Source: Meira nashicola (Eukaryota; Basidiomycota; Exobasidiomycetes; Exobasidiales; Brachybasidiaceae). Taken from it: 64,000 bases of DNA. The stretch lies in NCBI GenBank assembly GCA_001600355.1, contig BCJU01000003.1:2050519-2114518 (forward strand), given 5' to 3'. This document shows positions 48,901-58,175 of the stretch, one piece after another (within the stretch, counting starts at the first letter, position 1; each line of letters opens with the position of its first letter). The notes under the pieces were generated by a model. It did not search any database. It had not been told where the DNA came from and saw only the letters and a program-made list of their open reading frames with translations. Position numbers and translations under genes: made by a program.

Positions 48901-50155
48901 GATCATCATTCGATCCATTCCCTTCACTCGTACCTGCCGTACTCAAGGAACGACTAATCATCTTTTCGTTTACATCAATGTTTGATTCTTGACTCGTGGA
49001 CGGTGCAGCAAGAAGGATGCGCAATTCACGTCTACGATCACGATCAACACTACTACGTCTACTACTTTGCAAGACGGTTTCTTCAGCCTGTTCTGCCACT
49101 ACATATTCATCTTCGTCTTCCGATGTTTGGAATAGCTCTTCATCGTTATCCGAGTCAAACAAAGCATTTTCCAATGAGCCGGCACTTTGTTTACGTATGA
49201 GTTTTGAGGAAGTCAATGTACTTTCACTATTCTCATCATCCAGTCCTGCTGCTGATAAAACACTTGCACTTGCTCCTCTTCTATCCCATCTTCTACTTGG
49301 ACTTACACGATTGCTCCGTCCGCGTGCGATGGTGTACAACTCTGGCATATTTGCTTTTATCGTTGCTTCAACCGAATGACCATGTTCTGCAACGCTTTGA
49401 CTTTGTTTGCCCTTAGAAGAAGAGGAGACCAATGAATGAGTCGGCGTAATAGTTTGACGTCCATTAACTGCAATATTCTGGGATGACGATGTTGGAGGTG
49501 AAACGATTTGACATAGCAGAGAAGGCTTCCTGCGAAGGGAAGAAGAACGAGAAGATGTCGGCGTCGAAGGTGAAGTGGAATCACGAGATCGACTGCTAGT
49601 TGCCTGTCTCGAACGAGGTTGTGAAGTGGATATCGTACTTAACCTTTCATCCCATTCATCTGAAGGTGAGGTGGGCGAGAGAGGCAGACTGTCAAGACCA
49701 TCACGAGACGATGATCCTGCATAAATTTGTTTTTCTCTGTCCAACCATTCCTCATCGTAATCAAATGCATCAGACACGCTTAATCTGACATCGATAGGTA
49801 CGTGTAAATGCATGCCAGATGAAGATGTTGCTGTTGGCGGTGGGCTGATGGAAGTCGATATCTGCGGTTCTGAAGGTCGTCGTGTTGCAAAGGATAAAAT
49901 TTGTGCTGAACCATGTTCGTTGCCATGCGCCGAAGATGTCCGTTTTCGCGTTGAATGTGTTTGCTCTTCATCGAATCGGCTTGTTCTCTGTTTTTGTGAT
50001 TGTTGTGATACTCTACGTGGAATTTGTCCAAATGGTGCCGGTCTACTCAGAGCGATGGAAGCCAATAACTTTTGAGCGTCCGTCAAGCCTGAATTGGGTG
50101 AATGTGATTTGCTTCCTCTAGAAGAAGAGGAAGACGAAGGCGTCGAAGACATCAT
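45965..50155 (-). CDS. large Ser-rich disordered protein, unknown
   Basis: A single intronless frame of 1396 residues (start at the first of two ATGs). I recognise no catalytic domain. It is dominated by Ser/Arg/Thr/Pro low complexity with many SP/TP and RxxS sites, suggesting a heavily phosphorylated scaffold. More ordered-looking islands occur: DAFDYDEEWLDREKQIYAG near residue 130, a helical stretch around residues 765-825 (SSIAQIVETASSHIARELTD and following), and near the C-terminus a HLLMLSLELEMMRNRKITG segment followed by PRWLKARMRTEPFGPAAIV. The last 90 residues are extremely His-rich. Plausibly a morphogenesis or signalling regulator, but this is a guess. Confidence 0.8.
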   Translation of the reverse strand: MMSSTPSSSSSSRGSKSHSPNSGLTDAQKLLASIALSRPAPFGQIPRRVSQQSQKQRTSRFDEEQTHSTRKRTSSAHGNEHGSAQILSFATRRPSEPQISTSISPPPTATSSSGMHLHVPIDVRLSVSDAFDYDEEWLDREKQIYAGSSSRDGLDSLPLSPTSPSDEWDERLSTISTSQPRSRQATSSRSRDSTSPSTPTSSRSSSLRRKPSLLCQIVSPPTSSSQNIAVNGRQTITPTHSLVSSSSKGKQSQSVAEHGHSVEATIKANMPELYTIARGRSNRVSPSRRWDRRGASASVLSAAGLDDENSESTLTSSKLIRKQSAGSLENALFDSDNDEELFQTSEDEDEYVVAEQAEETVLQSSRRSSVDRDRRRELRILLAAPSTSQESNIDVNEKMISRSLSTAGTSEGNGSNDDRLSFGKGSADSQHDQELQFSNDSMELNKVDLADDESDGTMATSAASLLSRRSRQGRKTLRSTLKSISPPSRPSLDVIVAGMTPSEECNPIDVKASEGKKEDDVFPSSYVSRSSAMSSERNSSSVRDISTSSVPVDADSDPLLGQSFGSVADNIQVDAVEWNDNFSNPPSNAGSGRSTPKFNGDKTLTNSRRSSDVRKTVEEQEDERRMGFAAAYQQRLAALSMRLWSNGKSGRSREKSMEGSTDLKENSTSKSPERGSEAKTTTPATETHPSLFTSSWRHLAMLPNLLLAPALGTASASQSSEGITSTSTDTSKENEEYSSIAQIVETASSHIARELTDAPNDREAALLATQKAVAHLASIDPKVHPPMLASRTIVAIDRALEEMHQGDPPSTPTTPNSKQDSSSNRKRSGRGVMTPLEADADVSAYVSGLGLPIDPDVELSSVVHLQTFRSDTRVRRATSVSRESTVGMPIGVDEVGVIEQKQHKRTFSDSQKQRSPLISSKILPPSVPAISEGPSQKETAEAKFEKMLSNKRGSREPLRDFSSRRAATVRAPKCSRPAVQAPVPGNYSAYNSSASDEDMQSGTEADKINKHDRSTKREGSIDTSRGRGRSSAKVKRSISPTSHQQCAIGLFSSTSSNNSSRSRSGRQGRKSGQSTPTEETAAILRVRSSPNLSAMNMEEEINNTITLQAEEEEQEERSHRNTKRERDEGRDSGRIGGRRRGRGDGVKRVSASFADGGMAIKPRHSSVTLIRSNSMSDLPLLNAKLIASSAHASSLASNGAVVSNMSKSKTALSTSSPSLMSSNNFGSPSAGAAVRLPIVGAGNIPHLAGRPSMVSNGAHLLMLSLELEMMRNRKITGSLKPRWLKARMRTEPFGPAAIVAMMAAERQNAAATLASSSTEMDEDESSDAFKQKQHHSRPHEHKAHIGLHTAHHSAIHHGQHHNHNQHNHCHHGSHAKDGNIGYNQPKNRSSLRFELE

Positions 50156-51386
50156 CTAGATTGATGGTTGAAATGAAAGCAAAGTGATTAAGCTATACAT
50201 GTGATCATCTCCACGACTTTCGTACCCAAGAAGCGAAAAAGTAATCCTTGAATGGAGTTGTAAAGACCGAAACAAAACAGTCACAAGAGTGTATGCGTAA
50301 CACAGCCAATCATATCTATGATGCAGTATTTACCACCAATTAGAGAAATGATTGTGTTAGCCTCCAATGTCACCCGATCATACGCCGCTCAGATCTCTCT
50401 ATGTAGTCTACACTGTGGATATATTTTTGATTGGGTCTGACTAGGTGCATAAAAAACAGTACATCTGCATACGACCAAAAAAAAGCAGGTTGTTTCGCTT
50501 TCCGGTCGGTTTTCATTTTTTTTGCCTTTCGCCCTCACTCCCTCCTTTTGCGCTGGTAATTTTTGACGTAAATAGTTTAACTATCTTTTATTTTTAATTT
50601 GTTGTGCTCTCGTGCCTTATATGACATGCAGTGCAAAAGCCATGCTGTACAGACCCATGCGTTTTTAGCTGAAATTACGCCGAGCATGCAAAATTGAGTA
50701 AAAGATCCCCGAAAGGATTATTAACACTTTGGCACTAAAATACTCAATAACAACTTTTATCCGTAATCCGTACGCGTTAAGTGCACGCATCTTGTGTGCC
50801 AAAAGAGTCATGTCGTTTGCTCGTGCCCTGCTTTCCGGGCGTACTACCGGAACTTGTCCGGCTGGTTAATGTGCGCCTGCGCCGGCGCCATAACTTTCAC
50901 TACTGTATGTATGCCAAAATAGGCTCTTAGTGCGTCTTGCCAGTAATTGTTACTTGGTGCAGGAGTGGGAAGTGTACCTGTTTTGTCTCTAAAGTATAAT
51001 AGACTTGCATGCGAGGTTTATGTGCAAAGAGCATTCTGCAGCCAATTGCTATGCATTAAAAGTTTTTCATGTACGTACATATGTATACAGAACCATGACC
51101 ATGCATGTTTGCAAAGCCTTATTCTTTTAGAAAACAACGACAATCTAATGAAAGTGAAACCACTTTTGTAGCTTGCCTAGTCCTAATGTACATTTCGGTG
51201 CCGAATGGCTTCCCTTTAAAGCAGATGGACGTGTAAATTCAAACTGCGCTTTTTGTCGTCGGCTGCTTTCTAATTTCTTAGTCTTGTGTGAGTTGCATAC
51301 AGGCTTCTCATTTTTTAACTCCTCCAAAATCCCAACACAAGACAAAAAGAGGGGGGAAAGAACGAGATGAAGTTAATGAAACAGAT
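50156..51386. other. 1.2-kb divergent intergenic region
   Basis: Lies between the Ser-rich gene and the CDK11-like kinase. Contains a perfect inverted repeat CCGGA-ACTTG-TCCGG at 50847-50861 and a GC-rich patch GCGCCTGCGCCGGCGCC around 50873-50889. No open frame of note. Confidence 0.4.
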
Positions 51387-52700
51387 ATGGACAAAGAGGT
51401 AGTATTACAGAGTGAGAGCTCAAAACTATCTAATAAAGTACCTTCCAAGAGAAGCAAATGGGAACAAGATGATGACGAGGTGGAAGATGAACAAAGAATT
51501 ATAGAAAAGAGAGCAAAAGCAGCAGCAAAGGCAGCGAGGAAAAAGCTGAAAGAAGAAGAGCAAGCCAAAGTGAACCCTCCCTCAGTTTCGCGATCACCTC
51601 CTACAGCACAACCACCTGTTCCGTTGCGAGCAGAATATCCACGATTGCAAGGATGTAGATCTGTCAATTGTTATGAACGTTTGAATCAAATCGAAGAAGG
51701 TTCGTATGGTGTCGTATTTCGAGCCCGTGATCGATCAAGCGGGGAAATTGTTGCATTGAAGAAGCTCAAAATGGATCAAGAGAAAAATGGGTTCCCTATC
51801 ACGAGTTTACGTGAAATTCGAACATTAATGGAAGCAAAACATGAAAATGTAGTTAGAGTCCGTGAGATTGTAGTTGGAGAAACTTTAACTCAAATATTTA
51901 TCGTTATGGATTTTATCGAACATGATCTTAAAACTTTATTACAAACGCAAAATATGCCTTTCTTGGCTTCAGAAATCAAGACAATTTTACATCAACTTTT
52001 AAGTGCAACTGCATTACTACATAGAAATTGGATCATTCATAGAGATTTAAAGACGTCAAACCTTCTTATGAATAATCGAGGTCAAATTAAGTTGGCAGAT
52101 TTCGGATTAGCAAGAATGTATGGAGATCCACCAATGGATGAAGAAGAGATGACACGATTAGTTGTAACATTATGGTATCGAGCACCTGAACTTTTATTAG
52201 GCACACAAAGATACGATACAGCAATCGATATTTGGTCCGTTGGTTGTATTTTTGCTGAATTGATCAATAAAGAACCTTTATTTTGCGGAAAAAATGAAAC
52301 AGATCAAATCATTAAAATTTTCAAACTATTAGGTCAACCTAGTGAAGATATTTGGCACGGATTTTCCAAATTACCTAACGCAAAAAACATCTTTGGAAAT
52401 TCTCATTCGATCGCACAACCATTCAGCAAGCTTCGACAAACATTCAAATACAGTACAGAAAATTGCATTGATTTACTGCAAAAAATGTTGACTTATGATC
52501 CAGAAAGAAGAATTACTGCTGAACAAGCCTTACAGCATCCTTACTTCTTCGAATCACCTCCACCTGCTCATCCTAACACTTTTGGAAGTTTTCCTTCTGT
52601 TGCTGCTGGTGAAAAGAAGCGCAATCTATCGCCAAATCCGCCTCATGAAAGTCTAGCAGAGTATATCGGTACTCGCAAAGAAAATCTTAATAGAAATTGA
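51387..52700 (+). CDS. CDK11/PITSLRE-type cyclin-dependent kinase
   Basis: Serine/threonine kinase of the CDK10/CDK11 branch, linked to RNA polymerase II transcription and splicing in other eukaryotes. The ATG at 51387 gives 437 residues. The frame opens earlier at a GTGAGT that looks more like a splice donor than a start. The defining cyclin-binding helix reads PITSLREIRTL. Gly loop EEGSYGVVF near residue 104, Lys in VALKKLKM, catalytic IIHRDLKTSNLL near 217, DFGLARMYGDPP, and LWYRAPELLLG are all intact. The N-terminal 95 residues are charged (Lys/Glu/Ala coiled-coil-like). Its stop lies 48 bases from the convergent NOP4 stop. Confidence 0.95.
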   Translation: MDKEVVLQSESSKLSNKVPSKRSKWEQDDDEVEDEQRIIEKRAKAAAKAARKKLKEEEQAKVNPPSVSRSPPTAQPPVPLRAEYPRLQGCRSVNCYERLNQIEEGSYGVVFRARDRSSGEIVALKKLKMDQEKNGFPITSLREIRTLMEAKHENVVRVREIVVGETLTQIFIVMDFIEHDLKTLLQTQNMPFLASEIKTILHQLLSATALLHRNWIIHRDLKTSNLLMNNRGQIKLADFGLARMYGDPPMDEEEMTRLVVTLWYRAPELLLGTQRYDTAIDIWSVGCIFAELINKEPLFCGKNETDQIIKIFKLLGQPSEDIWHGFSKLPNAKNIFGNSHSIAQPFSKLRQTFKYSTENCIDLLQKMLTYDPERRITAEQALQHPYFFESPPPAHPNTFGSFPSVAAGEKKRNLSPNPPHESLAEYIGTRKENLNRN

Positions 52701-52748
52701 ATAATTGTATACATACAGAAATTGCCTTAATCATTGTATAAATAGAAA

Positions 52749-55700
52749 TCATTTTTTGCCTTGTCTCATCTTACGTTTGCGTCCAATAATACTGCCAACA
52801 ACGGAACCTTTTTTCTCGGAACTTTCAGAGGTACTTGCATTTGCACGTTGTTTGCGGTCTCCATAACCGTTATCAGTCGTTGTAGGAACGACGAATGGTT
52901 GCTTAGAAACACCTTTCTTGGTCTTTTGGTTCCATGTAGATGGCTTACGAGGCTTTTTACTAGCTCTTTCCTCTCCACGTCCGCCTGTTGAGCTACTACC
53001 ATCATCACCACGAGATCGTTTGCCCAATCGTGTACGTGCATTTTGCATATGGTCACCCTTGGAGAGATCATCATTCTCACCACGAGAACGACGATCACGT
53101 CCTGATTTAATTTTATCGCGATTCCTATCACTTCTCCTTTTAACGGTAACAACGTTTTCAATGGAAAACTCAGCGACTAGTAAACCACCACGGGTACCCT
53201 CTTCTTCTACATCCACTTGACCTGCTTCTAATTGCGCTTTCTTCTTTTCAATTCTGCGCTTTCGAGCAACGAATTCATCGTCTTTCTTTGCTGGTTTGGA
53301 AGTAGATTCTTGTTCTTTTTCCATCTTTGTCAACATCTCTCCTAATTCTTGCGCATACCATGTAAGCATCTGCTTGCGCAAACCTCCATTTGCATTTGCA
53401 AATCTGACAACTTTTAATGCATCAGCAAAAGTGACCATTTCAATAAAACCGTATCCATGACTTCTTCCAATACCCGTAGTTGCATCTAAGCGGTCTTTTG
53501 CACGAATAACTTTACTCTGTGCAACGACGAAGCCACCTTTGTTCGTCATTCTTCGTCTTTGTAATGCGCTTTTACGTTTCAATTTCAGCTGTTGCTTTTT
53601 GGATGCAGATGCTTTGGACTCTTCATCTTGTTCGCCAATTTCTGTACCTTGTTCACGTGCATCAGCAGCATCATCGATCTTTTGCATCTCTTTGGCCAAG
53701 CGACGTGATTCTTGTAGCTCTTCAGAAGAGAGATCTTCCCTTTCTCCAGCTTCTACCTGTTCATCGAAACGCTTGACGGCATGTTCTGCTAAGCGTTTCA
53801 ACACTTTATCGGTAACAAATAAAGGCAATTGGCGAACACTCAAACGGGTCTTGCTGATAAACAGACTTGGATTTTTTATCAATTGCGTCTTACGCATTTG
53901 GAAGTTGGCAAGTCTTCGATCGATCTCCACCTCGTTCAGCTTTGTTGCCAATGGAGTTCCCGGCATTGGCACGCCTTCTCTCATCAAGTAAGTGTTACGC
54001 TTATCACTTTTCTCGCGGGCTGTTTGAGATGCATTCGCTAAAGCATTTGCCTCTGTTCTTTCAACTGCTTCTACAATGGACAATACACGACCATGCAAAG
54101 ATAGTTGAGACGTCAAAGGTGCAGAGGGATCAGCTGTAAGAATAGAAGGAGCCGAGAAGGGGTTTGCTTTCTTTGCAGCTTTTGCTGCATGAGAGGATGT
54201 TCCAGCTTCTTGTTCGACAAGATGGGCTTGTTGTAATGCCTTTTCTGCGCTTTCTTTTTGCCAAAAGCATACGAACGCTGTTCCCTTGGCACGCTTTGTC
54301 ACGTTGTCCATTGTTAGCTTGGCATATCGCAGAGGACCGAAGCTACGGAAAAGATTGCGTAATTCTTCTTCCGTTGCTTGATAGGGAAGGTTTCGGATGA
54401 AAAGAGTGGTACCCTCTTCCGGTTTTGGTAGAGATGGCTTTTCTTCTTCTTCTTCATCTTCTTCATTGACGTCGCCATCAATCTCAACCGGTTCTGAATC
54501 ACTCTCTTCTTCATCATCCTCTTTTTCATCATCCAATGCTTCAACATCGGTATCACCAGCTTCACTTTCGTCCTTCTTTTGCTCCCACTCTTTCTTACTT
54601 AATGCCCAATCGACAGCCACTTGTCTTGCAGGTTGGGCTTTTTGCATAATACTTTCAAGAGCTTTCTTAGCTGCATCTCTACCAGCTTTACCCTTTGCTG
54701 CTTTCACCTGCGCCTTCTCTGCCGCTCCATGACCGATCTCTGTTCCATTGAGTCCTTTGATGGCATTAAGTGCATCACTACGCGAAACGTGCCAAACAAA
54801 CGCAAATCCTCGTCCACGGCCTTGCTTTTCTGGAAGATTCTCTTTAGTATCTCTAGATGAGGTGTCGACGTCCATCTTGGATTCGGCATCATTTTCTGCA
54901 AGTTCAGTAGCAGTCTTGTCAGCCTCTTCAACTATCTCCTCTTCATTTGCCTCTACTGCTTCATGAGCCTCTTCTTTCTCTTGATTTTTACCTTGTGCTA
55001 CTTTTTGGGGTACATCAATACTGTAAATCGGTCCAAAAGGCAAAAAGATCGCACGAAGATCCCTATCCGTAACATCGAATGGTAAATTACGTACGATCAA
55101 ACGACTACCGCGATTAATGTCCGGTTTGAGGTCATGATCACGTACAAGTCCTTTACTTAATCGTACCTTTTCTTGTTCTTCTTCCACTTTCTTCCGCATT
55201 ACATCCCGTTTTGCTTTAGTCTCTGGACGCATATGTGCTTCCAATCTTGCTGCACCATCAGCACGTTTCTTCAATACGACACTCACTTGTGCTCCTTTGA
55301 AGGTGTGTGCATGTAGCTTTGTGACTGCAGTCATTGCATGATTTGGTGTCCTATAAACTACATGAGCGATATCATTACTGACTTCAGAGACGACAATCGA
55401 AGAAGGTGCAGGATAGATAACATTTTCCACATCTCCAATCTTACGTGCTCGTTTATAGATTGATTTATTGTCTGCAGCAGGCTTGCATTCCGTCAAACCT
55501 GTAATGATGATTGTTCTTACAGCATCAGCATCGCGTTCAGATCCATTGCTAACTTTTTGCTTTGTTGAAATTGCAGATGAGCTAGCTTGGATAGTATTTT
55601 CTCCAATTGTTTCGCTTTCATTTGCTCCAACGCCAAATCTTCCAGTTGCCCATTCAATTTTCATCTTTCTCTTTCCATCCAAGCTATGTCCTTGCATTTG

Positions 55701-56057
55701 CTCAAAAGCCCGTTTTGCATCTTCATGAATGGCAAATGTCACATAACCCACACCTTTTGACTTTCCAGTCTCTTTTTCTGTCACGACGAAAGCTCTACGA
55801 AGAGGTCCAATATCGGAAAACAAGGTTGTGAGATCTGTTGAAGTTGCAGTGAAGGGTAAAGAACTGATGAACAAAGTTGTTTGAACATGTGGACCATTAT
55901 TTTTCTTTCTTCTTTGCGGTGATTTGGAAGAAGATTGTTCTTTCAACGTAGAATCCTCTCCGATATCTTCCATAGCAATATCTGCCAATGAGTCATCATT
56001 TTCTGCTTTGGAGGCAGAGGCCGAACCACAATCATCGAAGTATCGTTTTGGAGGCAT
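52749..56057 (-). CDS. NOP4: nucleolar RRM protein NOP4 (RBM28-like)
   Basis: RNA-binding factor for 60S/27S pre-rRNA maturation. The ATG at 56057 gives 1102 residues. Recognisable RRMs: TTLFISSLPFTATSTDL near residue 62; a weaker one at IIITGLTE; RLIVRNLPFDVTDRDL followed by RGFAFVWHV; TTLFIRNLPYQATEEEL with GTAFVCFW; and a final RLSVRQLPLFVTDKVL with HGYGFIEMV. Acidic low-complexity stretches separate them and a basic tail (RKSALQRRR, KKPRKPSTW) ends the protein. Larger than the 685-residue yeast protein mainly through these linkers. An RRPE-like AAAAAATTT lies upstream near 56200. Confidence 0.93.
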   Translation of the reverse strand: MPPKRYFDDCGSASASKAENDDSLADIAMEDIGEDSTLKEQSSSKSPQRRKKNNGPHVQTTLFISSLPFTATSTDLTTLFSDIGPLRRAFVVTEKETGKSKGVGYVTFAIHEDAKRAFEQMQGHSLDGKRKMKIEWATGRFGVGANESETIGENTIQASSSAISTKQKVSNGSERDADAVRTIIITGLTECKPAADNKSIYKRARKIGDVENVIYPAPSSIVVSEVSNDIAHVVYRTPNHAMTAVTKLHAHTFKGAQVSVVLKKRADGAARLEAHMRPETKAKRDVMRKKVEEEQEKVRLSKGLVRDHDLKPDINRGSRLIVRNLPFDVTDRDLRAIFLPFGPIYSIDVPQKVAQGKNQEKEEAHEAVEANEEEIVEEADKTATELAENDAESKMDVDTSSRDTKENLPEKQGRGRGFAFVWHVSRSDALNAIKGLNGTEIGHGAAEKAQVKAAKGKAGRDAAKKALESIMQKAQPARQVAVDWALSKKEWEQKKDESEAGDTDVEALDDEKEDDEEESDSEPVEIDGDVNEEDEEEEEKPSLPKPEEGTTLFIRNLPYQATEEELRNLFRSFGPLRYAKLTMDNVTKRAKGTAFVCFWQKESAEKALQQAHLVEQEAGTSSHAAKAAKKANPFSAPSILTADPSAPLTSQLSLHGRVLSIVEAVERTEANALANASQTAREKSDKRNTYLMREGVPMPGTPLATKLNEVEIDRRLANFQMRKTQLIKNPSLFISKTRLSVRQLPLFVTDKVLKRLAEHAVKRFDEQVEAGEREDLSSEELQESRRLAKEMQKIDDAADAREQGTEIGEQDEESKASASKKQQLKLKRKSALQRRRMTNKGGFVVAQSKVIRAKDRLDATTGIGRSHGYGFIEMVTFADALKVVRFANANGGLRKQMLTWYAQELGEMLTKMEKEQESTSKPAKKDDEFVARKRRIEKKKAQLEAGQVDVEEEGTRGGLLVAEFSIENVVTVKRRSDRNRDKIKSGRDRRSRGENDDLSKGDHMQNARTRLGKRSRGDDGSSSTGGRGEERASKKPRKPSTWNQKTKKGVSKQPFVVPTTTDNGYGDRKQRANASTSESSEKKGSVVGSIIGRKRKMRQGKK

Positions 56058-56384
56058 CTTTTCGAACCTTTTTTTTGAAAATTGGGTGAAGGTGATCACT
56101 TCAAGAAGACAGAATGAATGCTAAGAAAAATTATCTTGACTTTTAGTGTGCCTCTGCGAAATTTGTTCTAATTTTTGCTCGTTGCCTTTTTTTTTGCTCA
56201 AAAAATTTCTGGACGCGTTCGGGATTCGGCAAAGTTTAAAAAGAGTATTCTGGAAAAAGAGTGCGGGAGGTAGACATAGCTTGACAACGCTAATTGGACG
56301 TGTGGCTTGTGATTAATACTTGATCGAGAAGAACCGGGAGAATGATGCAATTTGTCAACCATCATTTAGGCGCGCCAATTTTGG
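56058..56384. promoter_or_regulatory. divergent promoter, NOP4 and coproporphyrinogen oxidase
   Basis: 327 bases between opposite starts. AAAAAATTT at 56200-56208 resembles the RRPE element of ribosome-biogenesis promoters. A CCAAT at about 56375 lies too near the ATG to be a normal HAP site; an inverted CCAAT (ATTGG) lies near 56293. Functional meaning is inferred. Confidence 0.3.
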
Positions 56385-57884
56385 ATGATGAGTGCTTGCA
56401 GTTCTACAGCAAGGCAACTTTGGCGATCAAGTTTCCCAATACAATGCTCTCGATCAGTCAAGCAGAGATGCTTTACTGCTTACCCAGCAAGAGGATATAG
56501 CAGCTCTTCTTCCCCAAATGCATCCTCTTCGAATGCATCAATAAAGGCAAATCGTGCTGGCTGGGCTTTTGCTGGATCAGCATTGTTGGTAGCTGGACTA
56601 CTTTCTACTAGATTCATTCAAGATCGAAAGCTATCATGTGAAGCAAAATTGCCAAATCCAGAACCTAAAAGCTTGCCAGATATATCCAAATTGGATTCTT
56701 CCGTAATAGAAGATCCGAATTCATCAATGCGAATACGTATGGAAACATATGTCAAGCTACTGCAACGTAGAATTGTTGAAGCTCTAAGTAAAGAAGAGCC
56801 AAAAGCAAAGTTCTTTGTAGATTCTTGGCTGCGTAAAGAAGGCGGAGAGGGTATTTCGTGCGTGATGCAAGATGGACAAACATTTGAGAAAGCAGGAGTG
56901 AATATTAGTATCGTGCATGGTTTGCTACCACCACGAGCGATCGCACAAATGTCTGCAGATCATTCCGGCTTGCTGGATGTTGTCGGATACAAATTAGGAC
57001 TTAAGCCTGGAGAAAAGGCTGATGTGCAAGGATTACCATTCTTTGCAACCGGTCTCAGCCTTGTAGTTCATCCACGTAATCCTTTCGCTCCAACGGTGCA
57101 TTTCAATTATCGTTATTTCGAATTAACACATCCACCCAAGCTACAAGATGGTTCACCTAATCCAAAGTATGATCCTTCTAATCCAAACAAGCCTGCTGCA
57201 TGGTGGTTTGGAGGAGGTACAGATCTGACGCCGATTTACCTATTTGATGGCGATGCGACTCATTTCCACAATACGCTCAAACAAGCTGCAGATGCTCATG
57301 ATCGTCACTTTTATCCAGTTTGGAAAGCATGGTGTGATTCATACTTTTTGATTCCGCATAGAAACGAATCGCGTGGAATTGGTGGAATTTTCTTTGATGA
57401 TCTCAATACGACATCCGTTACACCTCAACAAGTTGAATTATCACATGGCAATGCCAAGAACCCTTCTGCCTTACCTCAAATGACTGAATTGCCACATACA
57501 CGGGAATCATTATTTGCATCTGTTCGTGCGCTAGGAGACGCTTTCTTGCCTGCATATCTCCCCATTCTACAAGTTCGCAAAAGGATGCCATTTACAGAAG
57601 AAGACGAAGAATGGCAAGCTATAAGGAGAGGCCGTTATGTAGAATTCAACTTGGTTTATGATCGTGGAACGAAGTTTGGATTGCAAACGCCTGGAGCGAG
57701 AATTGAGAGTATTTTGATGAGTTTGCCATTGAGAGCAAGTTGGATTTATGGTCATCCTGTAAGTGGAATGCAAAAACCAGAAGAAGGTAAAGTGGAAGAA
57801 TGGCAAACGGAGGGAAAGAAAGAAGCTGAACAAGCTCGATTGATGGAAATTTTACGATCACCTAAAGAGTGGGCAACGCTTTAA
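56385..57884 (+). CDS. HEM13: oxygen-dependent coproporphyrinogen III oxidase
   Basis: Converts coproporphyrinogen III to protoporphyrinogen IX in heme synthesis. Product of 499 residues, intronless. The first 45 residues are Arg/Ser-rich with few acids, followed by AGWAFAGSALLVAGLLSTRF, a hydrophobic segment. That is a mitochondrial intermembrane-space leader as in animal CPOX, unlike the cytosolic budding-yeast enzyme. Core motifs: FNYRYFELTHPP, AWWFGGGTDLTPIYLF, DRHFYPVWKAWCDSYFLIPHRNESRGIGGIFFDDL, and GRYVEFNLVYDRGTKFGLQTPGARIESIL. All are intact. Divergent partner is NOP4. Confidence 0.96.
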   Translation: MMSACSSTARQLWRSSFPIQCSRSVKQRCFTAYPARGYSSSSSPNASSSNASIKANRAGWAFAGSALLVAGLLSTRFIQDRKLSCEAKLPNPEPKSLPDISKLDSSVIEDPNSSMRIRMETYVKLLQRRIVEALSKEEPKAKFFVDSWLRKEGGEGISCVMQDGQTFEKAGVNISIVHGLLPPRAIAQMSADHSGLLDVVGYKLGLKPGEKADVQGLPFFATGLSLVVHPRNPFAPTVHFNYRYFELTHPPKLQDGSPNPKYDPSNPNKPAAWWFGGGTDLTPIYLFDGDATHFHNTLKQAADAHDRHFYPVWKAWCDSYFLIPHRNESRGIGGIFFDDLNTTSVTPQQVELSHGNAKNPSALPQMTELPHTRESLFASVRALGDAFLPAYLPILQVRKRMPFTEEDEEWQAIRRGRYVEFNLVYDRGTKFGLQTPGARIESILMSLPLRASWIYGHPVSGMQKPEEGKVEEWQTEGKKEAEQARLMEILRSPKEWATL

Positions 57885-58175
57885 AGCACGAAAATATCAC
57901 CTTTTGTACATTTTATCATCCAAATTTCAATAATTTCAGGCTTGTGTTGATTACAAGTGTTATCAATGTTATGATACGACTACAAATGTATGAGTGTGAC
58001 GACCTTCTGGATAGATTTTAAGAGGGCTAAGAAGTGTTATGAATGAATGGTCACATGAGCCTTGCTCGGCGCCTTTTTTTTTACCAGACCATGTCAACTT
58101 TAGCGCGTCCTGCAAAAGTGTTGGTTTCTTACAAATGGCATGACTTCTTCCTTCCTTTGTGCCATCGCCGCAACA

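Noticed and set aside
54397..54732. Ser-rich plus-strand open frame opposite NOP4
   Set aside because: Antisense shadow of the acidic linker of NOP4.
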